The notes: generated by a model not told the origin, from the sequence alone. Numbered from the stretch's first letter, positions 46,658 to 55,969 are shown. The stretch: 64,000 nucleotides of DNA from Micromonospora sp. RP3T (GCF_003027925.1 NZ_PYPS01000012.1:1-64000); one strand, 5' to 3'. Made by a program: numbers and translations.

Positions 46658-48031
46658 GTGACCGTGATGAGCGCCGAGCGCCTCGAGGAACTCTGCCTTG
46701 CCCTGCGCCGGGGTGAGATCACCTGCGACGACGACCTGGTGGCCGCCATCGAGGCCGACGTGGTGGCGTACGACCGTGACCCGCGTACCCAGGTGCCGCC
46801 CGACGACGTCGCCGAGTTGTTGCCGCTGATGGGCTGGCTGATGTACGAGGCGACCTGGTCGGCGCTGGAGCGGATTCCGAACCGGCGGGGGAGCGGCGGC
46901 GACCGGGACCGGAATCACGAGTGGATCCTGCGGGTCGCGAACGCCGCCCTCGACCTGCCGTGGCCGGAGTACGCGCCGCGGTCGTTGGGCGCGTTGCGGT
47001 CGTTGGCGCTCGCCGAGTCGAAGGAGGACACGCAGGCGTCCTACGACCGCGCGCAGGCCTTTCACCAGAAGGCACGCAACCGGCACGCCAGTTGTCTCTC
47101 CTACCACCGGGATCCGAAGAACGTCCCCTCCCCGTTCGCCGGGTTCGAGCTGCACTACGACGAGATGCTGCTCCAGTTGGTGCTGGCGGAGACCGGGACC
47201 GCGTGCCGGATCGCCGAGCGGGTGATCGACAGGTGGGCGGAGGAGTTCGCGGCCGAGGGTGACGACGCGGACCGGCAGCGCCGCGAGGAACGCGTACAGA
47301 TGATCTTCAGTGATCTGGCGGAGGGCGCGACCCGGGGCGAGGAGGCGCTCACGGCGGCCGAGCGCGTCGCGGAGCACGGCTTCGTGGACAGGCCGACGAA
47401 GGAGCGGCTGGCGCTGCCCACCAGCTTCGTCAACCCGGGGATCATGACCGCCCGGGCCATCCTGCTGATGCTGGGCTTGTATCCGGAGATGCAGCGGCTC
47501 GGCTACTTCCCGCTCGGTGACGACGACTCCTGGGACGACAGTCGGAAGGCCCTGGCGGCCCGCTTCGACCACGCCTACGCCAAGATCGAGAAGCCGATCC
47601 TGACCAGCGGGGGCGAGCCGCAGGAGTTGCGGCACGGCCTCCGGCTCGCCGTGGTGCAGATCCGGTTGGCCGCCGGCCTGCTGATGCCGGGCCACCGGCT
47701 GCCCAGCACGCTGTCCTTCGCGTCGTGCCTGGCGCACGAGGTGCTCGACGACGACGCCGTGGAAGCCATGTCCGCCTGGCTGACGGAACCGGTCACCGAC
47801 GGGAAGGGCCGCGAGATCCAGCGCAGCCACCTGCGCGGGTTCGGCGGCGCGGTCATGCCCAACTTCTTCGACGGCGTCGAGGAGTGCCGCGTCGCGTTCG
47901 GCGGCCGGCCCGGCTACCGCGCGTGGCGCGCACGCTGGTTCATCCTCGACAAGTACGCCGACGAGCCGGGCCGGGCCGGTCGGGTGTCGGCCGTGCTGGG
48001 CCGGCCGGTGAACCGGACCCGCCCTATCTGA
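46658..48031 (+). CDS. Unrecognised 457-aa protein of the conflict locus
   Basis: 457 aa from GTG 46658, preceded by AGGAGG. Helical and soluble. A first half with WLMYEATWSALERIPNRRG and WPEYAPRSLGALRSLALAES and a C-terminal part with RGFGGAVMPNFFDGVEECRV. No NTPase, nuclease or protease motif I can name. Its 3' end overlaps the end of the convergent CHAT gene by eight bases. Same strand as the two CATRA-type genes, 40 nt downstream. Confidence 0.7.
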   Translation: MTVMSAERLEELCLALRRGEITCDDDLVAAIEADVVAYDRDPRTQVPPDDVAELLPLMGWLMYEATWSALERIPNRRGSGGDRDRNHEWILRVANAALDLPWPEYAPRSLGALRSLALAESKEDTQASYDRAQAFHQKARNRHASCLSYHRDPKNVPSPFAGFELHYDEMLLQLVLAETGTACRIAERVIDRWAEEFAAEGDDADRQRREERVQMIFSDLAEGATRGEEALTAAERVAEHGFVDRPTKERLALPTSFVNPGIMTARAILLMLGLYPEMQRLGYFPLGDDDSWDDSRKALAARFDHAYAKIEKPILTSGGEPQELRHGLRLAVVQIRLAAGLLMPGHRLPSTLSFASCLAHEVLDDDAVEAMSAWLTEPVTDGKGREIQRSHLRGFGGAVMPNFFDGVEECRVAFGGRPGYRAWRARWFILDKYADEPGRAGRVSAVLGRPVNRTRPI

Positions 48032-50333
48032 CGTAGGCGTTGAACAGCGCCCAGTTCGCCACCGGCTCGCCCAACCGCAGGTAGTGCAGTTGGGCGAGCC
48101 GGAGCGCGTGGTCGAGGCGGATCCCGGACCGCCGGACCAGCCCCACGAGATGGGCGGCCATCCGGCTGGCCGGGAGTTTCGCCACCTCCTCGATCGCGGC
48201 GGCGACGGACCGCCCACCACCGGCCAGCACCGCCACCACGAGGCCGACCGGCTCGATGTCCGCCACGTTTGTCACCGCGCCGACCTGACAGGACACCATC
48301 AGCGTCGACGCCGGCCAGCGCAGGGCCAACGCGTACGCGGCGGACAACTGCGCCCCGGTGTCGGTCTCCTCCGGCAGGATCAGGTGCTGCCCGAGGCCGT
48401 GGCCGGTGCCGTGTGCCTTGACGTGGAGCAGTCCGCACTCCGTTCCCCGGCGGAGGGCCACGCTGATTCGCGAGGACGCGTGGACGGTGGGTGGCTGGTC
48501 GTCGAACGGGCAGCGGCTCAGCGGGACGTCCCCCCGGTTCAGGTTCCAGGCTCTGCGTTCCAGGCTGTCCGACGGGCCGTCGTGGGCCAGCGGCACCAGC
48601 CGGACCAGCGCCGGGCCGGTGACCACCGGGGGCGGCGAGCCGGACAGGCAGGTCAGCACCGGGGTGTGGGTGAGCACGGCCCGGCGCACCAGCCGGGTGC
48701 CCCCGCTGTCGAGCACCAACGCTGCCCAGGGCACCAGGCACAGCTCCTGGTGCGCCGAGATCACCAGCTCCAGCGGGTTCTCGGTCGCCGAGTCGAGCCG
48801 GCCGCGCAGCTCGGCGGGGAGCAGGTCGAGGGCGAGCCGGTGCCAGTCCGGGTCACCCAGGTCGAGGTCGATCGGCGCCGACGTGTCCCGGGCCCGTCGA
48901 CCGGCGACGTAGGCGGCGAGCTGCTTACCCGGGTCAAAACGTTCGAAGAAGACACCGTCGTCCGGGGTGATCAGCGCGCGGAACCAGTTCGTCCCCGTGG
49001 CGAGGCTGTCCGGCAGGGCGGCGAAGTCGAGCGCGTACCTGTCGTCCAACGCGCGGCGCAGGGTGGTCAGGTCCGTCGGGGTGGGCAGCGTCATCTCCGC
49101 GAAGATCGGGTTCACCCGCTTCTCGATCCGCCGGTGCAGGGTGTCGATCTCCCGGTTCTGCTCCTCCCGCTGAACCTGCACCGCACGCGCGTCCGCCCGG
49201 TGGTCGAGGGGATCGTCCCGTTCGGCCTTGAGCACGTCGTCGATCAGGCCCTGAAGCTGGTTGGGCAGCAACGACACCTCGGCCCGCATCTGCGCGGCCA
49301 GCCCGGTCTGCTTGGCCGCCAGGCACATGCGCAGTCCCAGCTCGGCGGCGGCCGGACCGGGCAGGGCCGCGGCCAGCAGCGCGATGTCGCCGTAGACCCG
49401 GCGGAACGCCGTCGACAACGGGGTACGCGCCCGGGAGATCACCCCCCACCGGCTCCGGATCCCCTCGGCGACCGTCAGCGCCCGCCCCGCGAGCCCGACC
49501 GCGCGATCGTTCCCGTGCCCGGTCAGCGCGAGCAGCTCGGCGAGCGTGAGCGCCAGCGACAACTCGTAGACGTCGTGCTGCGGGTCGGCGATCCGGAACT
49601 CCGCCAGATGCGCCAGCGCCGCGGTCATCCGGGTGACGGCCTCGCCGGTGTCGCCGACGGCCTGGTCGGCCAGCGCCAGGATGAAGCCGTAGCGGTGCCG
49701 GGTCGAGTAGGAGCTGGCCTCGGTCGACTCCCAGTAGGTCTGGGCCAGCTCGCCGAGCGCGCTGTGCACCTCGGCGGCCTGGCCCAGCTCCAGCAGGCAG
49801 GCGCCGGTCTCGAAGTCGACGTCGCCGGCGCGTGGCTCCGCGCCGCTGGCAAAGAAGAACTCGCGGTCCAGGGCCGCCGCCCGGGCCAACGCGTCCGCGG
49901 GCCGCCCCGACGCTCGGAGGCTGCGGATCAGCCGGTAGGTCACGGTGACCTCGGTCCACCTGTCGCGCACCGACCCGCCATCCGGACGGATCTCGGCGAG
50001 CGCCCTCTCGTACAGCTCCTCGACGGCGGGCATCGAGTGCAGCGGATGGCCCAGGTAGGCGCAGAACCGCAGGATGGTGGCGGCGTTCGCGTAACCGTCG
50101 CTGCGGAACGACCAGTCGTGGTCGACGTCTCCCGCCCATTCGCGGCGGGTGGCCGCCTCCACCAGGTACCGCTCGACCGCGATCCGGAGCAACGCCTCCT
50201 CGTTGTCGAACACCCGGGCCTTGTGGTCGTCCTTGCGCACGATGATCAACGCCTGCTCGGCGTCGTGCGCGAGCCGCAGCATGGTGTCGCGGGCCAGGGC
50301 GCGGCGTACCGCGTCGGCGAGGGCCTGGGTCAC
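48024..50333 (-). CDS. TPR-CHAT caspase-like protease
   Basis: 769 aa. Residues about 60-400 are helical TPR-like repeats, followed by a coiled stretch (about 395-440) and a C-terminal CHAT domain. The cysteine protease dyad is visible: H641 (LLHVKAHGTGHG) and C682 (LMVSCQVGAV), at the spacing of CHAT/caspase-fold enzymes. CHAT proteases act in suicide-type defence by cleaving host or partner proteins. GTG 50333 overlaps the VWA stop (GTGA), so it is last in a MoxR-VWA-CHAT operon and is the likely effector. Confidence 0.82.
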   Translation of the reverse strand: MTQALADAVRRALARDTMLRLAHDAEQALIIVRKDDHKARVFDNEEALLRIAVERYLVEAATRREWAGDVDHDWSFRSDGYANAATILRFCAYLGHPLHSMPAVEELYERALAEIRPDGGSVRDRWTEVTVTYRLIRSLRASGRPADALARAAALDREFFFASGAEPRAGDVDFETGACLLELGQAAEVHSALGELAQTYWESTEASSYSTRHRYGFILALADQAVGDTGEAVTRMTAALAHLAEFRIADPQHDVYELSLALTLAELLALTGHGNDRAVGLAGRALTVAEGIRSRWGVISRARTPLSTAFRRVYGDIALLAAALPGPAAAELGLRMCLAAKQTGLAAQMRAEVSLLPNQLQGLIDDVLKAERDDPLDHRADARAVQVQREEQNREIDTLHRRIEKRVNPIFAEMTLPTPTDLTTLRRALDDRYALDFAALPDSLATGTNWFRALITPDDGVFFERFDPGKQLAAYVAGRRARDTSAPIDLDLGDPDWHRLALDLLPAELRGRLDSATENPLELVISAHQELCLVPWAALVLDSGGTRLVRRAVLTHTPVLTCLSGSPPPVVTGPALVRLVPLAHDGPSDSLERRAWNLNRGDVPLSRCPFDDQPPTVHASSRISVALRRGTECGLLHVKAHGTGHGLGQHLILPEETDTGAQLSAAYALALRWPASTLMVSCQVGAVTNVADIEPVGLVVAVLAGGGRSVAAAIEEVAKLPASRMAAHLVGLVRRSGIRLDHALRLAQLHYLRLGEPVANWALFNAYVR

Positions 50334-51490
50334 GTCGGGACACTCCACTTCCGGTGGTCGCGATGACGTCGGCAGCGCGGCCCGCAGCTCGGACAGGCCA
50401 GCATGCCGGCGAGGGCGCGCAGGGCCGCCGCGTCGGGCGTGGCGACCAGGTGGACGTACGGCAGGCTGCCCACCAGCGCCGGCGCGTACGGGGTGAACCC
50501 GGGATCGCCGGCCTTCGGGTGTCCCCAGAGCACCGCGTGGGCCAGCCGGGACAGCCGGCTGACCTGTGCCACCAGGGGCGCCGGATCGGCCAGCTCCCAC
50601 CCGTCGGAGACGATCACCAGGTGCGCCGAGCGCACGACGCGGTGCCCGCCCCACACCCGGCCGAAGGCGGTGACGGCGCTCCCGAGTCGGGTGCCGGCGT
50701 CCCAGTCCGTGCGGCGGGCGGCCAGCGCGCGCATCGCCGCCTGCGGATCGCGGGACCGCAGCTCCCGGGTGATCCGGTCGAGCCGGGTGCCGATGGTGAA
50801 CACCTCGGTGGTCAGCGGTGCGGCGGCGACCGCCGCGTACCCGAACCGCAGCAGCAGAGCGCGGTACGCCCGCATCGAGTAGCTGAGGTCGAGCAGCAGG
50901 ACCAGGCGACGTCGCGCGTGGAGACGACGGCGGTACCACAGGCGGGTCGGCTCACCCACGGTGCGCATCATCGTCCGCGCGGTGCGGGACACGTCGACGT
51001 GCCGCCGCCCGCCGGAGGCACGGCGCATCGTGCGGCGCAGCGGAACCGCCGTGGTGAACGCCGCGACGAGGGACGCCAGTTCGGCGCGGTCGGCGGCGCT
51101 CAACGTCCACGGTGGGGCGGTCGCCAGCCGCTCGCCGGAACCGGCCCGGGACCGGGCCGATCCCGGGTCGGCGGTGTCGTCCCGGCCCGGCTCCTCGACC
51201 GTCGCCGGGCGGGCCCGCACCGGGCCGGACAGCGCGGAGTCACCCGACCCGGTGGACGCGGCCGGCCCGAACCAGGCGGCGAACGCGGCGTCGAAGACGG
51301 GCAGGTCCTCGCGGCGCGAGCACAACGTCAACCGGGTCGCCCAGTAGACGGCGTCCCGGTCGAGCCGCTCGTACGCGCCGAGCGCGCGCATCGCGGTGGA
51401 CACCCGCGCCACCTCGACGCGGAGCCCGTCGGCGCGGAGCCGACCGGCGAACCCGACCAGGTCGCGGACCGGGTCGTCGTCCGACGTCAC
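50330..51490 (-). CDS. VWA-domain protein (CoxE-like), partner of MoxR
   Basis: 386 aa. A helical N-terminus and polar linker (75-125) precede a CoxE-type VWA domain with MIDAS D201-L-S203-Y-S205, T267 and D296 (VSDGWE). The C-terminus holds a Cys/His cluster (CPSCGPRCRRH), perhaps zinc-binding. GTG 51490 overlaps the MoxR stop. It probably transmits ATP-driven remodelling from MoxR to the CHAT protein. Confidence 0.85.
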   Translation of the reverse strand: MTSDDDPVRDLVGFAGRLRADGLRVEVARVSTAMRALGAYERLDRDAVYWATRLTLCSRREDLPVFDAAFAAWFGPAASTGSGDSALSGPVRARPATVEEPGRDDTADPGSARSRAGSGERLATAPPWTLSAADRAELASLVAAFTTAVPLRRTMRRASGGRRHVDVSRTARTMMRTVGEPTRLWYRRRLHARRRLVLLLDLSYSMRAYRALLLRFGYAAVAAAPLTTEVFTIGTRLDRITRELRSRDPQAAMRALAARRTDWDAGTRLGSAVTAFGRVWGGHRVVRSAHLVIVSDGWELADPAPLVAQVSRLSRLAHAVLWGHPKAGDPGFTPYAPALVGSLPYVHLVATPDAAALRALAGMLACPSCGPRCRRHRDHRKWSVPT

Positions 51491-52335
51491 GGGGCCTCCG
51501 CGCGCAGGACGTCGCGGACGGTCTCCTGGTCCTCGCGCTGCTTCACCAGCACTCCGAGCGCGTCGTCGGCGGCCTCGGCGACGGTGCGCCGGCCGAGCGC
51601 CGCGGCGGCCCGGGCGAAGGCGATCGACTCGGCGACCCCGGGCGGCCGCACCAACGACAGTTGCCGCAGCGTGGCCATGGCGGCCGCGATCTGCGCGGCC
51701 AGCGGCGTGTCCGCTACTTCCGGCACGTTGAGCCGGATGATCTCCGCCTCGTCCTCTTCGGTCGGATGGTCGATCCAGTGGTAGACGCACCGCCGCTTGA
51801 GGGCGCCGTGCACCTCCCGGGTGCCGTTCGAGGTGAGGACCACGAACGGCGGGTCGTCGATCGTGATCGTCTGGTAGTCGGGAATGGTGAGCGTCTCGCC
51901 TTCGAGGACCTCCAGCAGGAAGGCCTCGAACTCGTCGTCGGCCCGGTCGATCTCGTCGACGAGCAACACCGACGGGCGTTGCTGCACGGCCCGCAGAATG
52001 GGCCGGGGGATCAGGAACTCCTTTCGGTAGATCGACTCGCCGTCCGGGGTGCCGCGCAGGTGCAGCAGTTGGCGGGCGAAATCCCACTCGTAGAGCGCCT
52101 GGGACCGGTCGATGCCGCTGTGGCACTGCAACCGGATCAGCGTGACGCCGAGCAGTTCGCCGATCTTCCTGGCCAGCACCGTCTTTCCCACGCCGGGGTC
52201 GCCTTCGAGGAACAGCGGCAGCTTGAGTGTCATCGCGAGGAAGACCGCCGCGGCGAGTCCGGGATCGGCCAGGTAGTTCAACCTCGCGAGTTCCTCCGCG
52301 ATCCGTTCCGGGGTGGAGAAGGAAGCGTTCGGCAT
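51487..52335 (-). CDS. MoxR-type AAA+ ATPase of the conflict locus
   Basis: 282 aa from ATG 52335. Walker A GDPGVGKT (45-52), Walker B LLVDEIDRAD (124-133), sensor VLTSNGTREV and a helical lid (about 215-282). First gene of the coupled MoxR-VWA-CHAT operon; distinct from the MoxR at 17 kb. A TAGGAT at about 52373-52378 on the minus strand may be its -10. Confidence 0.9.
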   Translation of the reverse strand: MPNASFSTPERIAEELARLNYLADPGLAAAVFLAMTLKLPLFLEGDPGVGKTVLARKIGELLGVTLIRLQCHSGIDRSQALYEWDFARQLLHLRGTPDGESIYRKEFLIPRPILRAVQQRPSVLLVDEIDRADDEFEAFLLEVLEGETLTIPDYQTITIDDPPFVVLTSNGTREVHGALKRRCVYHWIDHPTEEDEAEIIRLNVPEVADTPLAAQIAAAMATLRQLSLVRPPGVAESIAFARAAAALGRRTVAEAADDALGVLVKQREDQETVRDVLRAEAP

Positions 52336-52651
52336 CGGTCGAGATTCGGCCCGGGGCCGCACGCCTGTCGATCCTATGAACGGGTGACCCGCCGTTACCG
52401 GTCGACCGAGCGGGCGCGCCACGACATGTGCGGACCGGCCCGCCGCGCGGGTCCTCCCGATCGATTCCGCAGGTGTCGCGACATGCGGTGGGGCCGGCCG
52501 GGCGATGTGCGGTCGGATCCGTGTTGACCGGCCACGATGCACGGTCCGACGCCGGGAGCGCCAGCGGCCGACGGACGTCGTTGTCGTCTAGAGTGCGAGG
52601 CGCGGTCGCGACTTCTCGGCCCGTCCGCGACGAGTTCCGCGAAGGAGAAAC
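52336..52651. promoter_or_regulatory. Divergent control region of the conflict locus
   Basis: 316 nt without a gene. It holds TAGGAT (minus, 52373-52378) and TAGAGT (plus, 52589-52594) as possible -10 boxes and the nested inverted repeat AACGGGTGACCCGCCGTT (about 52379-52396), a likely operator shared by both operons. Nothing else clear. Confidence 0.35.
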
Positions 52652-53635
52652 ATGGTCAGTTTCGACGCTGTCGCCCTTCCGACTTGCGAGCCGAATTTCC
52701 GTCCGCAGGCGACGACCGAGCAGATTCTCGCGTGGATCTCGTCGCCGCCGATGCGGGCGCTCGTCGAGGAGTACGGCGACACCCTGCCGTCGGCCGGCGT
52801 CGGCGAGCTGCTGGAGTGGCTCGACGCGTTCTCCGACCGGCACTGGAACTTCCGCAAGCGGGGCAACGTCGAGCGCGACCAGGTGACCGCGCCGACGTTC
52901 GAGCCGGCCCGCGCGGCGCTCGTGCTCGCCGCGGCGACCGCCCTGCGTCTCGTCGAGCCGGTCGACCCGCCCCGCGCGGCGTACGACCACCTGCTCGTCC
53001 TGGGTGGTCTCGGGCGGGCCTGCCTGCAACGCACCGAGTACGCTGCCCGGCTCGTCCGCGACGGTGTCGTCTCCGTCGGTGAGGTGGCGGCGCTGGGCAG
53101 CTTCCGACCGCTCACCGAGCCGGAGACCACGCTGCCCGGCCTGGCCGGCGGTCGGTTCGAGATGGACGCGATGGACGTCGGCGCGCGCCACGCGTTCGGG
53201 CTCACCGAGCCGGCGCGCGACGAGTCCTCCGAGGGGGTCGTGACGCACCGGTCCTGGCGGGTGCGCACCTACCGACCCGCCGACGCTCCGCCGGTGCAGG
53301 TGCTCGCCGCGCCGTCCAGCGAGCCCGAGCTGCGTCGCGCCAACACCCCCGACACCTACGACTTCTGGGCCCGGCGCTCCCGCCTCCGCCCGTCGGACCG
53401 GATCCTCGTCGTCACCTCGCCGATCTACGTGCCGTTCCAGCACAGCGACGCGATCCGCATGCTGGCGGCGCGCTACGGCTGCGGGATCGACACGGTCGGG
53501 TTCGATCCGGCGCGGGCCACCGTGCCGCTCGCGCCGGACGCCACCAACCCCGACCGCTACCTCCAGGAGATCCGGTCCGGGATCCTGTCGATGCAGCGGC
53601 TGCACCGGGCGTTGGCCGGGAGTCTGGCCGCGTGA
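52652..53635 (+). CDS. Unrecognised Rossmann-like protein, paralogue 1
   Basis: 327 aa from ATG 52652 with AAGGAG. N-terminal helical WISSPPMRALVEEYG; core YDHLLVLGGLGR (111-122), AALGSFRPL (147-154), ANTPDT (230-235) and ILVVTSPIYVPFQHSDAIRM (251-270). The LGG plus LVVTSP layout recalls DUF218/YdcF-like folds, but the match is weak. Coupled to the next paralogue by GTGA. Divergent from the MoxR operon, 316 nt apart. Confidence 0.7.
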   Translation: MVSFDAVALPTCEPNFRPQATTEQILAWISSPPMRALVEEYGDTLPSAGVGELLEWLDAFSDRHWNFRKRGNVERDQVTAPTFEPARAALVLAAATALRLVEPVDPPRAAYDHLLVLGGLGRACLQRTEYAARLVRDGVVSVGEVAALGSFRPLTEPETTLPGLAGGRFEMDAMDVGARHAFGLTEPARDESSEGVVTHRSWRVRTYRPADAPPVQVLAAPSSEPELRRANTPDTYDFWARRSRLRPSDRILVVTSPIYVPFQHSDAIRMLAARYGCGIDTVGFDPARATVPLAPDATNPDRYLQEIRSGILSMQRLHRALAGSLAA

Positions 53636-54630
53636 CGGCGACGGTCTTCGCCGCGGTGCCGTTGCCCACCACCGGGTCGCCGGCGGGCCGGGCGGACGGG
53701 GCCGGCGTCGGCTCCGGTCCACCGGACCGGGCCGGGATCGCCGAGGGGATCGCCTCCTGGGTGGACTCACCGGCCATGGCCGCGCTGCTGGCCGAGTTCG
53801 GTGGTGGACCGCGGCCGGTCGGTCCGCTCGGCGACCGGCTGGACGCGCTGGAGGAGTTCTCCGCCCGGTGGGACCACCGTAGGGGGCGGCTGGAACGCCA
53901 CCAGGTGGTGGGGGAGAGCTTCGCCGCCGACATCGACGCGCGCATCCGGTCGGCGGCGAGGTCGTTGGGTCTGGCCGGCCGGGTGACGCCGCGGGGTCGG
54001 TCGTTCGACCACGTCCTGGTGCTCGGCGGTGGCGTCCGCACCATGATGGCCCGCGCCCGTCTGGCCGCCACGATCCTGCGTCGGGGGGTCCGCGCCGGCT
54101 CGGTCGCGGGGCTGGGCAGCCTGCGGCCGATTCCGGAGCAGAACGTGGTCGCCGCCGGGCTCGGGCTGGGCGCCGTCGCGACCGAGGGCGACGCGGTCGA
54201 CGAGGCGTTGCGGCACGCCTTCGGCGCGGCGCCCGCCACCGAGCGGCGCTCCGGCACGACCGGGGCCGGCCAGCCCTGGTGGGTCCGGTCCCACCGGGAC
54301 GTGGACCCGCCGGTGCACGTGCTGGCCGCACCGTCGACCCGGCCGGGGGAGCGGGCCAACACGGCGGACACGTTGGTCGGCTGGGCGGAGCTGGTGCGGC
54401 CGGCGTCGGTCGGCGCGCGGCTGCTGGTGGTCACGACCGACATCTTCGTGCCGTTCCAGCACTGTGACGCGGTCCGGCTGCTGGGCCTGCGGTACGGCTG
54501 CGCGGTGGAGACGGTGGGCTTCGACAGCGGCGACGATCCGTGGGTCCCGCCGCCGGCGACCTCCGCGATCCTTCAGGAGGTCCGGTCCGCCATCCGGTCC
54601 ATGCGGGTGTTGTACCAGGCGGTCGCCTGA
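53632..54630 (+). CDS. Unrecognised Rossmann-like protein, paralogue 2
   Basis: 332 aa; GTG overlaps the stop of paralogue 1. Same scaffold: WVDSPAMAALLAEFG, FDHVLVLGGGVR, GLGSLRPI, ANTADT, LLVVTTDIFVPFQHCDAVRL and ETVGFD. The two share most motifs but differ elsewhere, so they may form a heterodimer. The variable residues (Ser versus Cys in FQHxDA) are worth noting. Function unknown. Confidence 0.7.
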   Translation: MTATVFAAVPLPTTGSPAGRADGAGVGSGPPDRAGIAEGIASWVDSPAMAALLAEFGGGPRPVGPLGDRLDALEEFSARWDHRRGRLERHQVVGESFAADIDARIRSAARSLGLAGRVTPRGRSFDHVLVLGGGVRTMMARARLAATILRRGVRAGSVAGLGSLRPIPEQNVVAAGLGLGAVATEGDAVDEALRHAFGAAPATERRSGTTGAGQPWWVRSHRDVDPPVHVLAAPSTRPGERANTADTLVGWAELVRPASVGARLLVVTTDIFVPFQHCDAVRLLGLRYGCAVETVGFDSGDDPWVPPPATSAILQEVRSAIRSMRVLYQAVA

Positions 54631-54691
54631 GTGTGCCCGGGGCGGGTCGACCGGCCCGTCTCGGTCGGGTCGGGTCGGTCGGGCGGCGCGG

Positions 54692-55168
54692 TCAGCCCCG
54701 GTCCAGCGGGATGACCTCCGTCGCGTCGTCGGCCGGCTCCCGGGGCGCGGGTGGTGGCGGCGCGACGACCGGTGCGGCGCTCCCGGCCCGCTGTTTGTCA
54801 GGCGTCCAGGCGAACGCGAGCGCGCCGCCGACCAGCGCCAGCAGCATGCCGATGACGAACCCGCCGAGGTTCGAGGTGAGCCAGGAGACCAGCCCGAGCA
54901 GCAGCGACAGCAGCGCGTAGAAGACGCGTTGCTGCGGGGTGGCGACCAGCAGCACCCCGCAGAGCACGAGGATCGCCGGGACCAGGTAGGCGGCCAGTCC
55001 CTGCGGCCCGACGTGCAGCAGCACCCCGAGCGGCGCGCGCAGCGTCACCAGCATCTCGACGCCGCCGAGCGCGATGAGCAGGCCGGCGGTGAACGGGCGG
55101 GCCCGCCGCCAGCGGCGCCAGCGCCCGCCGGGGCGGGCGGCCGGCGCCGCGTGCTGTCCGACGGTCAT
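54692..55168 (-). CDS. DUF6114 membrane protein
   Basis: 158 aa. About four hydrophobic helices (26-45, 52-73, 78-97, 100-118) and a Pro/Ala tail ending IPLDRG. Resembles the actinobacterial DUF6114 family that always pairs with DUF6230, here two nt upstream. Function unknown; likely envelope. Confidence 0.75.
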   Translation of the reverse strand: MTVGQHAAPAARPGGRWRRWRRARPFTAGLLIALGGVEMLVTLRAPLGVLLHVGPQGLAAYLVPAILVLCGVLLVATPQQRVFYALLSLLLGLVSWLTSNLGGFVIGMLLALVGGALAFAWTPDKQRAGSAAPVVAPPPPAPREPADDATEVIPLDRG

Positions 55169-55170
55169 CG

Positions 55171-55800
55171 TCAGCACCCGTCGGAGCTGAAGCCCATGTG
55201 CAGGTTGGGCAGCGTGAAGACCGCGGCGGTGGTGGCGTAGTTGTTCTGCCGCAGGTTGGTGATGGTCACCGAGTCGGCCTGCTGGGCGAAGACGCCGGGG
55301 TTGCCCTTCACACCCGGGACCTGGTCGACGGTGCTGGCGTCCTGCCCGACGTTGATGTTGCGGAACGAGGCGTTGCCGGCGACCTCGTCGCCGTCGACGA
55401 CGAGCGTGCGGGCGCTGACCGGCTTGCCGGAGCCACCCGCAGTGATCCGCAGGTTGATCCCGCCCAGGCTGATGCTCTGGCAGAGGTTGGTCAGTTCGGC
55501 CTTGTCGATGGCCGACACGATCACCACCACCTGGCCGCCGGTGTCGCCCTGGTTGGGGCTGTCCGGGATCATCTGGTCGAGCGTGGCGAACTGCTCGAAG
55601 CCGGTGCCTTCGAGTTTGTCGGCGGTGACGGTGAACGGCATGCCGGAGATGGCGAACTGCGCGCCGAGCACGCCCTGCGCGGTCAGCACGACCATGCCGG
55701 CGGCGCCGGCCGCGACGGCGCCGAGCGTGACGGCGAAGCGGCGCCAGCGTACGCCGCTGCTCGGCTGGCCGGGCTCGATCGGTGCGGTCTGCTCCGACAT
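55171..55800 (-). CDS. DUF6230 exported protein
   Basis: 209 aa from ATG 55800 with AAAGGAAG. One membrane segment (about 22-45) then a beta-rich extracytoplasmic domain (GTGFEQFATLDQMIPDS ... PNLHMGFSSDGC). Fits DUF6230 in length and genomic pairing with DUF6114. Often next to a TetR regulator and a secreted protein, as here. Confidence 0.75.
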   Translation of the reverse strand: MSEQTAPIEPGQPSSGVRWRRFAVTLGAVAAGAAGMVVLTAQGVLGAQFAISGMPFTVTADKLEGTGFEQFATLDQMIPDSPNQGDTGGQVVVIVSAIDKAELTNLCQSISLGGINLRITAGGSGKPVSARTLVVDGDEVAGNASFRNINVGQDASTVDQVPGVKGNPGVFAQQADSVTITNLRQNNYATTAAVFTLPNLHMGFSSDGC

Positions 55801-55944
55801 GGCGGCTTCCTTTCGAGATCAATTCATTTACGACGATGTGAATTGGCTTCGCAGGGTTTCACGCCAGGGGCGCAGGCCGAAGTTACCGCTGGGTAAAGTG
55901 GCGGTCAACAGAGAGTTCGCCGGCATGTGCCAAATGTGGCCAAA

Positions 55945-55969
55945 GTGAAAAACCGCAGCGGTTTCTCAC
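55945..55969 (-). terminator. Terminator after the TetR gene
   Basis: Hairpin with 11-bp stem and one mismatch (GTGAGAAACCG ... CGGTTTTTCAC, minus strand), seven nt after the TetR stop, with T-rich descending arm. Confidence 0.6.

Noticed and set aside
50330..54331. 1333-codon minus-strand open frame across the whole MoxR/VWA area
   Set aside because: Only its last 387 codons (the VWA protein) look like protein; the rest is Arg/Pro/Gly-rich and lies opposite or out of frame with clear genes.
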